6,189 nucleotides of DNA, taken from an uncultured Clostridia bacterium (GTDB taxonomy: Bacteria; Bacillota; Clostridia; Oscillospirales; Acutalibacteraceae). The stretch is from contig CANOFK010000080.1 in the NCBI GenBank assembly GCA_947565265.1, forward strand, positions 1 to 6,189, given 5' to 3'. This document shows positions 1 to 5,048 of the stretch, one piece after another; within the stretch, counting starts at the first letter, position 1, and each line of letters begins with the position of its first letter. Position numbers and translations under genes: made by a program. The notes beneath the pieces were generated by a model. The model ran no database searches, was not told where the DNA came from, and was given only the letters and a program-made list of their open reading frames with translations.

Positions 1-30
1 ACTATCAATCGTTCGCACGAGAGGGATACA

Positions 31-651
31 ATGGCTACAAAAGAGAAAATACTATGGGAGGCCCTGGAGCTGTTCTCCTGCCGGGGATACGCGGCGGTGT
101 CCATGCGGGACATTGCCAAGGCGGTGGGCATACGGGAAAGTTCGCTCTACAACCATTTCGCCGGAAAACGGGAGATATTTGACGCCATTGTGGATATTTG
201 CTGGGAAAAGGCGAAAGAATACTACCGCAGCCGGGGCCTGCCCTTTGGGCCGGATGAAGAGATGAAAGCCTTTCAGCGCCAGGGCCCCGCTTTAGAGGAA
301 ACCGTGCTGGAGGTGTTCCGGTACTTTTTCGAAGACCCCTGGAACACCCGGTTCCGCCGCTTGCTGGCCCTGTGCCGGTATGAGGACCAACGGGCCGGTA
401 CGCTGTACAGGCAGTTGTACTGCCAGTTCCCACTGGCGGTGCAGCAGGCGGTTTTTGCCTCGCTGATGGAAACCGGCGCCCTCCGGCCCGGTGACCCGGC
501 GGCCCTGGCCCTGGAGTTTTACGGCGGGGTGTTCCTGCTGCTAGAACTGTGCGGGGACTGGGCCCAGGCCCTGCCCCGGCTGCAAGCCCATATCCGGCTG
601 TTTCAGGCGCAGAACGGGGATGTCAACAGAAAAAAGGAGAATCGCGTATGA
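31..651 (+). CDS. TetR/AcrR-family transcriptional regulator
   Basis: A 206-residue protein with the TetR plan: a short N-terminal DNA-binding domain and a longer helical ligand-binding and dimerisation domain. Residues about 5-50 match the TetR_N pattern: a first helix (KILWEALELFSCRGY), then a helix-turn-helix at about 24-43 (MRDIAKAVGIRESSLYNHF), followed by the usual GKREIF. The C-terminal part (about 60-195) is family-variable and does not reveal the ligand. Length is normal for the family. The ATG start is preceded by a modest GAGAGGG at 19-25, and the helix-turn-helix begins at the expected distance from it. The stop overlaps the next gene's start in ATGA (648-651), so both are translated from one mRNA. 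By family habit it probably represses its own operon and responds to a small molecule (inference); its promoter lies before the window. The TetR assignment is firm; the target and ligand are unknown. Confidence 0.93.
   Translation: MATKEKILWEALELFSCRGYAAVSMRDIAKAVGIRESSLYNHFAGKREIFDAIVDICWEKAKEYYRSRGLPFGPDEEMKAFQRQGPALEETVLEVFRYFFEDPWNTRFRRLLALCRYEDQRAGTLYRQLYCQFPLAVQQAVFASLMETGALRPGDPAALALEFYGGVFLLLELCGDWAQALPRLQAHIRLFQAQNGDVNRKKENRV
636..647 (+). promoter_or_regulatory. RBS deciding the flavodoxin-gene start
   Basis: AGGAGA (about 635-640) lies seven bases before the ATG at 648. This supports the 648 start over an in-frame ATG at 549, which would add 33 residues of low-complexity, Pro/Ala-rich sequence ahead of the flavodoxin fold and would lie inside the TetR gene. 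Confidence 0.7.
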
Positions 652-1196
652 GCAACCATATATTGATCATCTACACGTCCAAAACCGGGTTCACCCGTAC
701 GTATGCCCAGTGGCTACAGCAAGACCTGCACTGCGACTGTGTAGAGTACGCCCAGCGCCACACGGTAGACCTGGCCAAGTACCAGGCCGTAGCCTTTGGG
801 GGCGCGCTGTATGTGGGCAAGATAAACGGGCTGAAATGGTTCAAAAAACAACTGCCCCGCCTGCGGGGCAAGCGGGCAGCGGTGTTCTTTGTGGGCGCCA
901 TGCCCCCGGACCCCGCCGACATCCGCCGGGTCGAGCGGGAGAACTTCCAGCCCGAGGAGTTAAGCTTTATCAAGCCCTTTTACTTGCAGGGCGGCCTGCG
1001 CTATGGCGCCATGAACCCCGTCGACCGCCTGCTGATGGCCGTTTTTAAGAAGATGCTAAAAAACAAGGCCAACGCCCCTGGCGGTTCCCCAAAAGAAAAA
1101 ATCATGCTGCAAAATATCCAGCACGATTTTGACCAGACCCAGCGGGATAGCTTGAAACCCCTGGAGGCGTATTTGACGGAGGAACCCTCCCGCTAA
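648..1196 (+). CDS. Flavodoxin-domain protein (Flavodoxin_5/HemG-like)
   Basis: A 182-residue cytoplasmic protein with a flavodoxin fold. The first beta strand (HILIIYT) runs into the FMN phosphate loop T10-S-K-T-G-F-T16. A second flavin-region loop is GGALYVGKI (about 51-59), and the third strand is AAVFFVGAMPP (about 77-87). The C-terminal stretch with FYLQGGLRYG and DRLLM (about 111-130) resembles the Flavodoxin_5 family that includes the menaquinone-dependent protoporphyrinogen oxidase HemG. Many clostridial members have no known substrate, so I do not claim haem synthesis. It probably binds FMN and passes electrons or reduces a small molecule. It is translationally coupled to the TetR regulator (4-nt overlap), which suggests the regulator senses a compound or redox state related to this protein's work (inference). 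No transmembrane segment or signal peptide is seen. The family call is good; the function is open. Confidence 0.88.
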   Translation: MSNHILIIYTSKTGFTRTYAQWLQQDLHCDCVEYAQRHTVDLAKYQAVAFGGALYVGKINGLKWFKKQLPRLRGKRAAVFFVGAMPPDPADIRRVERENFQPEELSFIKPFYLQGGLRYGAMNPVDRLLMAVFKKMLKNKANAPGGSPKEKIMLQNIQHDFDQTQRDSLKPLEAYLTEEPSR

Positions 1197-1218
1197 GGCA
1201 GGGCTACGGGAGCCCCCA

Positions 1219-1289
1219 CCGCCCGCCATGGGGGGGAAGGGGGCAAAACGTTTGGGCGGCCCGCAAGCCCCCTCCCCCAGCCAGGGCGG
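1219..1289. repeat. Large imperfect G/C-rich inverted repeat
   Basis: The left arm (about 1219-1244) and right arm (about 1267-1289) form an imperfect hairpin. Its inner core pairs GGGGGAAGGGGGC (1232-1244) with GCCCCCTCCCCC (1267-1278), 12 base pairs with one bulged A. The outer parts pair CCGCCC (1219-1224) with GGGCGG (1284-1289) across mismatches. The loop is 22 nt. It sits between the convergent flavodoxin and lexA genes. No T-run follows it on either strand, so it is not a standard intrinsic terminator, though such a structure could slow RNA polymerase or shield 3' ends. It could also be a dispersed palindromic repeat of the REP type; this cannot be decided from one copy. The rest of the 145-base spacer shows nothing firm. 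Confidence 0.55.
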
Positions 1290-1341
1290 CAGATAAAGGC
1301 CTCTAAGCTTTTGCCCGGCGCGGGGCAATCTGTGGCAATCC

Positions 1342-1923
1342 TCAGTAATACCGCACCACAGCGACGACCCTGCCCAGCACCGCAACATGGTCGGAGTAGA
1401 TCGGCTCAAAGTCAGGGTTTTCGGGCTGTAGGCGCACCTGGCCCTCCTCCCGGAACAGGCGTTTCACGGTGGCCTCGTCGTCGATCATCGCCACCACGAT
1501 CTCCCCGTCCCTGGCCGTGGATTCCCGCTGGGCCACTACATAGTCGCCGTCCAGGATGCCGGCGTCCCGCATACTCAGCCCCACCACGTGCAGGGCAAAA
1601 AGTTCCCGCCCGTCCCGGTGGGGGAAGGGGATGTAGCCCTCAATGTCCTCCACGGCCAAAATAGGCACACCCGCCGTGACCCGGCCCAATATGGGCACCT
1701 GGGAGGTGGGCGTGGCCCCCTCAATACGGATCGAGCGGTTCATCCCCGCGCTGCGGTTGATGTAACCCAGCCGCTCCAACGTCTTTAAGTGCGCGTGCAC
1801 GGTAGAGGTCGAGCGCAGCCCCGTGGCAGCGCAAATCTCCCGTACGGTAGGGGGCACCCCGCCGGGGGCCGTTTGCTTGATAAACTCGTAGACCTTCTGC
1901 TGGCTCTTGGTCAAGCCTTCCAT
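1342..1923 (-). CDS. lexA: LexA, SOS-response repressor
   Basis: A 193-residue LexA of normal length. The N-terminal winged helix-turn-helix spans about 1-66, with the recognition region PTVREICAATGLRSTSTVHAHL (split here: PTVREICAATG then LRSTSTVHAHL). The autocleavage bond is Ala84-Gly85 in RVTAGVP. The catalytic dyad of the S24 peptidase domain is Ser117 (GLSMRD) and Lys154 (ATVKRLF). All three positions are intact, so the protein should cleave itself when RecA forms filaments on single-stranded DNA, releasing the DNA-repair genes it represses. The ATG is set by a strong GGAGGAGGAGG seven to eight bases upstream. It is transcribed alone here, divergent from the importer operon and convergent with the flavodoxin gene. 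Autoregulation is expected for the family, and candidate operators lie in its promoter. The common SOS partners found beside lexA in some Firmicutes are not in the window. Confidence 0.98.
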   Translation of the reverse strand: MEGLTKSQQKVYEFIKQTAPGGVPPTVREICAATGLRSTSTVHAHLKTLERLGYINRSAGMNRSIRIEGATPTSQVPILGRVTAGVPILAVEDIEGYIPFPHRDGRELFALHVVGLSMRDAGILDGDYVVAQRESTARDGEIVVAMIDDEATVKRLFREEGQVRLQPENPDFEPIYSDHVAVLGRVVAVVRYY

Positions 1924-1930
1924 GATATAG

Positions 1931-1941
1931 CCTCCTCCTCC
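1931..1941 (-). promoter_or_regulatory. lexA ribosome binding site
   Basis: Read on the minus strand this is GGAGGAGGAGG, three overlapping Shine-Dalgarno units, with the ATG seven bases downstream. It fixes the lexA start and implies strong translation once the repressor's promoter is active. Confidence 0.85.
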
Positions 1942-2015
1942 GCCTGGCCGGCGGTTTGCTGGGCGCCCAGGGCGCCGGTGGGGTGTTTTCGGGGGTTCTT
2001 GGGTGTCTTATTTTT

Positions 2016-2044
2016 ATTATAACATATCTTCCGTTAAAATGCAA
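2016..2044 (-). promoter_or_regulatory. lexA promoter
   Basis: On the minus strand there is a perfect -10, TATAAT (2021 to 2016), with a TGn extension (TGTTATAAT). A weak -35, TTGCAT (2044 to 2039), lies at 17-bp spacing. The extended -10 probably makes up for the poor -35. Transcription would start near position 2009, giving a leader of about 85 nt before lexA. Confidence 0.75.
2020..2031 (-). promoter_or_regulatory. Candidate LexA box over the lexA -10
   Basis: The minus strand reads GAAGATATGTTA, which matches the Firmicute LexA consensus GAAC-N4-GTTC at 6 of 8 fixed positions and shares the central ATAT of the Bacillus ideal site. It covers the -10 of lexA, a position where a bound repressor would block transcription. 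The imperfect match keeps confidence moderate. Confidence 0.4.
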
Positions 2045-2055
2045 AACGAATGTTT
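2044..2055 (-). promoter_or_regulatory. Candidate LexA box at the lexA -35
   Basis: The minus strand reads AAACATTCGTTT, with perfectly symmetric AAAC/GTTT arms around four bases. It agrees with GAAC-N4-GTTC at 6 of 8 fixed positions. It abuts the lexA -35, and its left edge lies 24 bp from that of the site over the -10, so the pair could bind two LexA dimers. The inference rests on position, symmetry and the known autoregulation of lexA. Confidence 0.4.
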
Positions 2056-2092
2056 GAAAGATTGGAAAATTTTTCCGCCCCCTGTTTTTACG

Positions 2093-2134
2093 CCCTGCGC
2101 AAGGGCCGGTACCGGCAAGCGCAGCGGGGTTTTT
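2093..2134 (+). terminator. Plus-strand intrinsic terminator upstream of the importer promoter
   Basis: A compound hairpin: CCC-TGCGC (2093-2100) pairs with GCGCA (2119-2123) and GGG (within 2126-2129), enclosing the perfect 12-bp palindrome GCCGGTACCGGC (2105-2116). TTTTT (2130-2134) follows at once. The T-run is present only on the plus strand. No plus-strand gene lies close upstream, so it would stop read-through from the flavodoxin operon or from an antisense or small RNA, and it insulates the importer promoter 15 bp further on. The inner palindrome would fold only as a stem-loop with strained central bases, so the exact fold is uncertain. Confidence 0.6.
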
Positions 2135-2148
2135 CACAAAGATTTCAC

Positions 2149-2177
2149 TTGCTATTTTGAAAAGAGTTTGCTATAAT
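2149..2177 (+). promoter_or_regulatory. Promoter of the importer operon
   Basis: A -35 of TTGCTA (2149-2154, 4 of 6 consensus bases) and a perfect -10 of TATAAT (2172-2177) are spaced by 17 bp. The -10 carries a TGC extension (TGCTATAAT). Transcription would start near 2184, giving a leader of about 65 nt before the lipoprotein gene. This is a strong sigma-A-type promoter, in keeping with an abundant binding protein. Confidence 0.8.
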
Positions 2178-2198
2178 ATGGCATAGCATGGGCCATAT
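2176..2198 (+). promoter_or_regulatory. Candidate operator over the importer start site
   Basis: A perfect inverted repeat, ATATGGC (2176-2182) and GCCATAT (2192-2198), with a 9-base spacer. It overlaps the end of the -10 and the expected transcription start, a typical repressor position. The right arm also forms part of the palindrome CCATATGG (2193-2200). No regulator of the LacI or GntR type lies in the window to pair with it, and the sequence does not match a known operator I can name. Confidence 0.4.
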
Positions 2199-2233
2199 GG
2201 GGCCTGTGCAAAACCAATTCGAGGTTTGATCCT

Positions 2234-2240
2234 AAGGAGG
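2234..2240 (+). promoter_or_regulatory. RBS deciding the lipoprotein start
   Basis: A perfect AAGGAGG lies nine bases before the ATG at 2250. It rules out the in-frame ATG at 2226, which lies upstream of it and would place eight residues ahead of the Lys-Lys of the signal peptide. Confidence 0.9.
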
Positions 2241-2249
2241 AAAACACAC

Positions 2250-3302
2250 ATGAAGAAAATCATTGCACTGCTGCTGGCTGTGGCGCTGCTTTGCACCTGC
2301 TTTGCCGCCTGCGGCAACGATGCGGGTTCCAGCTCCAGCAGCACCCCCAGCAGCGAAGCCTCTACGCCGGATTCTTCCAGTTCTGAGGACTCTTCCAGCG
2401 AAACCACATCCAGCGAGGCCACCAGCACCGGTACGGATGGGGAGAAGTTCAAAATCGGCATTTTGGCCCCTGCCGTTACCCACGGCTGGGTAGCCGGTGT
2501 GGCCTACCACGCCGAGGCCCGCTGCAAGGAACTCAGCGACACCGTTGAGTACAAGCTGCTGACCAGCAACAACGCCGAGGAAATGACCAACCAGATCGAC
2601 GAGCTCAAGACCTGGGGCGCCCAGGCTGTTGTGGCTTTCCCCCAGTGGGAGGGCATGGAAGACCCCATCAAGGGGCTGGTGGATGCCGGCATCCCGGTGG
2701 TGAACTTTGACATCGTCATCAATGTAGACGGCGTGTACCATGTGGCCGGCGACAACGTGGACATGGGCACCCAGAGCGCCCAGTATATTGTGGACAAGAT
2801 CGGCACCACCGGCAAGGTGGTCGTGCTGGAGGTCCCCTCCTCCGGTTCCGTGTCCGAGCTGCGCAAGCAGGGCTTTGACGAGAAGATCAAGGAAATTGCC
2901 CCTGACATGGAGATCGAATACTACTCCACCCAGTTCACCCGCGAGGCCGGCCTGAAGGACTTTGCCGATGTACTGGCCGCCAACAGCCAGATCGACGCGG
3001 TGTTCTCCATGGACGACGAAACCTCCATCGGCGTGCTGCAAGCCATTGACGAGGCCAAGCGTACCGACATCAAGGTCGTTACCGGTGGCGGCGGGTGCCA
3101 GGAGTACTTTAAGATGATGCCCGACAACGAGAACATCTGGATCCAGTCCGCCCTGTACAGCCCGGACATGGTAAAGGATGCCGTTGACATGGCCGTATCC
3201 CTGCTCAAGGGTGAAACCGTAGACCAGGAGAAGATCATCCCCACCACCGTGGTGGACCGCGAAAACTGCGCCGACTACCTGGACGAGAGTTCCCCCTACT
3301 AA
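2250..3302 (+). CDS. CUT2-type ABC importer substrate-binding lipoprotein
   Basis: A 350-residue lipoprotein of the Peripla_BP_4 (ribose/galactose-binding-like) family. The signal peptide has Lys2-Lys3, a hydrophobic core (about 4-16) and the lipobox FAAC, with Cys21 as the lipidated residue. Phe at -3 is less usual but acceptable. Residues 26-64 form a flexible linker in which 24 of the 34 residues 27-60 are Ser or Thr. The binding fold starts at about Lys66 with KIGILAP. Typical landmarks are PVVNFD (149-154), GDN-x-x-x-G (167-173) and the second-lobe segment from TTGKVVVL (186-193). Two ligand-region motifs differ from ribose-binding proteins: DDETSIG (255-261) where NDxMAxG is usual, and VTGGGGCQE (277-285) where VGxDG with a sugar-binding Asp is usual. 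The solute is therefore probably a sugar or related polar molecule but not clearly ribose. It is the first gene of the importer operon, with its own strong promoter and RBS. Confidence 0.95.
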   Translation: MKKIIALLLAVALLCTCFAACGNDAGSSSSSTPSSEASTPDSSSSEDSSSETTSSEATSTGTDGEKFKIGILAPAVTHGWVAGVAYHAEARCKELSDTVEYKLLTSNNAEEMTNQIDELKTWGAQAVVAFPQWEGMEDPIKGLVDAGIPVVNFDIVINVDGVYHVAGDNVDMGTQSAQYIVDKIGTTGKVVVLEVPSSGSVSELRKQGFDEKIKEIAPDMEIEYYSTQFTREAGLKDFADVLAANSQIDAVFSMDDETSIGVLQAIDEAKRTDIKVVTGGGGCQEYFKMMPDNENIWIQSALYSPDMVKDAVDMAVSLLKGETVDQEKIIPTTVVDRENCADYLDESSPY

Positions 3303-3464
3303 AGCAAACACACCAAAAAGTTGCCGGCCGGGCACAGGCTACCCCCAAAATAAGTGGCCAATAACGGCGCAGGATCCCTTGGATACCCCTTTGGGAACCC
3401 CTGTAGAACTGCCCATGAACTGCCGGATAACCGGCCGCAACCAGTGAAGTTTATGTACAAAAGG
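3303..3464 (+). other. Structured spacer between lipoprotein and ATPase genes
   Basis: This non-coding part of the 237-base intercistronic gap holds several small structures. A hairpin-forming segment pairs CAGG (3370-3373) and TCCC (3375-3378) with GGGA (3393-3396) and CCTG (3400-3403). GAACTGCC occurs twice with 11-bp spacing (3406-3413 and 3417-3424). A short perfect hairpin follows, GCCGG-ATAA-CCGGC (3422-3435). I see no promoter and no riboswitch class I recognise. The ATPase frame stays open back to 3354 through this spacer, but nothing suggests that it is translated. Confidence 0.45.
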
Positions 3465-3496
3465 AAAGGCTATGGCGTCCCCGTCATAGCCTTTTT
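3465..3496 (+). terminator. Intercistronic terminator/attenuator
   Basis: A perfect 10-bp stem, AAAGGCTATG (3465-3474) with CATAGCCTTT (3485-3494), closes a 10-base loop and runs into five Ts (3492-3496). It stands 43 bases before the ATPase start and after the lipoprotein gene. With no second promoter visible, it should end most transcripts after the binding-protein gene and let a fraction continue. The hairpin would also protect the 3' end of the short mRNA. Confidence 0.85.
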
Positions 3497-3523
3497 CCAA
3501 AATAGGGGATACCCGAAAAGAGG

Positions 3524-3532
3524 AAAAGGAGG
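3524..3532 (+). promoter_or_regulatory. RBS deciding the ATPase start
   Basis: AAAAGGAGG ends seven bases before the ATG at 3540. It fixes the start at residue M of MTLEMRNIYKSFG, the normal beginning of the first ATPase domain, and excludes a 62-residue extension back to 3354 that would run through the terminator hairpin. Confidence 0.9.
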
Positions 3533-3539
3533 CCGGCGT

Positions 3540-5048
3540 ATGACGCTGGAAATGCGCAACATCTACAAGTCCTTTGGGGCCAACGACGTGCTGCGGGACA
3601 TTGATTTCACCGTCAGCGGCGGGGAGATCTGCGCCCTGCTGGGGGAAAACGGCGCTGGAAAGTCCACCCTGATGAACATTTTGGGGGGCGTGCTGCCCGC
3701 AGACCGGGGCACCATGGCCATTGACGGCCGGGCGGTGCGGTTCCGAACCCCGGCAGAGTCCCTGGCCCAGGGCATTGCCTTTATCCACCAGGAATTGAAC
3801 CTGGTGAATGACCTGGCCATTTTTGAGAATATGTTCATTGGCCGGGAGTTGAAAACCCGCAGCGGTCTGCTGGACGCCAAGACCATGTGCGCCCGGTGCC
3901 GGGCGGTATTCTCCCGCATGGACATAGACCTGGACCCCCGGACTATGGTACGGGATCTGGACGCCTCTTACAAGCAGATCGTAGAGATCGCCCGGGCCCT
4001 GCTGATGGAGGCCTCGGTGATCATTATGGACGAGCCCACCACCTCCCTCACCGACCCGGAGATCGACCGGGTATTTGACATGATGCGCACCCTGCAAAGC
4101 CAGGGGGTGGCCATGGTGTTTATCTCCCACAAACTCAAGGAGGTTATGGCCGTATGCACCCGCTATACCGTACTGCGGGACGGGGCGATGGTGGCCTCCG
4201 GCAATGTGCCTGATACCAATGTGGACGAACTGGCCAAGCACATGGTAGGCCATGAAGTCCGTACAAACTCGCTGCGCAAGGAACGCGCCTTGGGCGGGGA
4301 AGTGCTGCGGGCTGAGGCCCTCAGCCAGGGCCGGCATTTTACGGGCGTAAGCTTTTCCCTGCGGGCCGGGGAGGTGCTGGGATTTACCGGCCTTTTGGGC
4401 GATGGCCGAAGCGAATTGTTCCAGGCGGTATTCGGCTGCGGGGGCAAATACCAGGGGCAGCTTTACCTGGAGGGCAAGCCCGTTACCATACACAGCACCC
4501 GGCAGGCACTGGCCCTGGGTATTGGCTATGTGCCCCGCAACCGTAAGGAAAACGGCATTATCAAGGACATGAACATCCTGGAAAACGGCTCTATTGTCAC
4601 CTGGCCCCGGCAAGCCAAGCTGGGCCTGCTGGACTGGGAGCGGGTACATACGGATTTTCAGCGTCAGGCGGACGGGCTGAAGATCAAGATGGGCGGGGAG
4701 AAAGACCCCATCGGCAGCCTGTCGGGGGGCAACCAGCAAAAGGTGGTGCTGGCCAAGTGGCTGAACGCCGGGCCAAAGGTACTGATCTTCGACAACCCCA
4801 CCCAGGGTGTGGACGTGGGCGCCAAAGAGGATATCTATGACACCATCCTGGCCCTGGCCAATGAGGGTGTGGCCGTGGTGGTGCTTTCCAGCGAGGCCCA
4901 GGAGGTCATCCGCCTGTGCGACCGGACGCTGGTACTGTACCACGGGCAGGTACAGGGGGAACTGAAGGCCGGGGAGATCACCGACCAGGAGATTATGCGG
5001 CTGGCAACCGGCGGGGAAATCAAAGAGGAGGCTGCTGTAAATGGATAA
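3540..5048 (+). CDS. CUT2-type sugar ABC transporter double ATPase (RbsA/MglA-like)
   Basis: A 502-residue cytoplasmic protein with two fused ABC ATPase domains, the usual length for RbsA/MglA/AraG. Domain 1 (about 4-240) has Walker A GENGAGKST (35-43), Q-loop Gln84, Walker B ending DEP (Asp164-Glu165) and switch His197. Its signature region LDASYKQ (140-146) departs strongly from LSGGQ. Domain 2 (about 255-495) has a Walker A-like GLLGDGRS (284-291) lacking the lysine, a good signature LSGGNQQ (394-400), a Walker B ending FDNP in which Asn419 replaces the catalytic Glu, and Ser451 at the switch-His position. Composite site 1 (domain 1 Walker motifs plus domain 2 signature) is thus complete, while site 2 is degenerate in every element. 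Loss of the domain 2 lysine and switch His is common in this family; the Asn is less expected. The stop overlaps the permease start by 8 nt, implying coupled translation. Confidence 0.97.
   Translation: MTLEMRNIYKSFGANDVLRDIDFTVSGGEICALLGENGAGKSTLMNILGGVLPADRGTMAIDGRAVRFRTPAESLAQGIAFIHQELNLVNDLAIFENMFIGRELKTRSGLLDAKTMCARCRAVFSRMDIDLDPRTMVRDLDASYKQIVEIARALLMEASVIIMDEPTTSLTDPEIDRVFDMMRTLQSQGVAMVFISHKLKEVMAVCTRYTVLRDGAMVASGNVPDTNVDELAKHMVGHEVRTNSLRKERALGGEVLRAEALSQGRHFTGVSFSLRAGEVLGFTGLLGDGRSELFQAVFGCGGKYQGQLYLEGKPVTIHSTRQALALGIGYVPRNRKENGIIKDMNILENGSIVTWPRQAKLGLLDWERVHTDFQRQADGLKIKMGGEKDPIGSLSGGNQQKVVLAKWLNAGPKVLIFDNPTQGVDVGAKEDIYDTILALANEGVAVVVLSSEAQEVIRLCDRTLVLYHGQVQGELKAGEITDQEIMRLATGGEIKEEAAVNG
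5025..5031 (+). promoter_or_regulatory. Permease RBS inside the ATPase gene
   Basis: GAGGAGG lies nine bases before the ATG at 5041, within the last codons of the ATPase gene. It supports the 5041 start and the coupled translation of the two genes. Confidence 0.85.

Noticed and set aside
9..20. TCGT-TCGC-ACGA inverted repeat just before the TetR gene, as an autoregulatory operator
   Set aside because: Four-base arms are too short to separate from chance, and the promoter is outside the window.
549..647. Longer start for the flavodoxin gene
   Set aside because: It would overlap the TetR gene by about 100 bases and add a low-complexity leader. The RBS and the beta-strand start both point to 648.
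1311..1340. TTGCCC-GGCGCG-GGGCAA hairpin and a GGCAATC direct repeat as the lexA terminator
   Set aside because: No T-run follows the stem on the minus strand, and the repeat is only seven bases. It might contribute to 3'-end formation but cannot be called.
2211..2227. AAACC/GGTTT hairpin in the lipoprotein leader as a riboswitch or RNA thermometer
   Set aside because: The stem is only five base pairs, does not cover the Shine-Dalgarno sequence, and matches no riboswitch class I know.
2232..3335. 367-residue minus-strand open frame opposite the lipoprotein gene
   Set aside because: It is a shadow of the real gene caused by its codon bias. The translation is low in complexity, with no domain or credible start signal.
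3354..3539. 62-residue N-terminal extension of the ATPase
   Set aside because: The strong RBS at 3524-3532 and the normal domain start favour the ATG at 3540. The extension would be translated through the terminator hairpin and resembles no domain.
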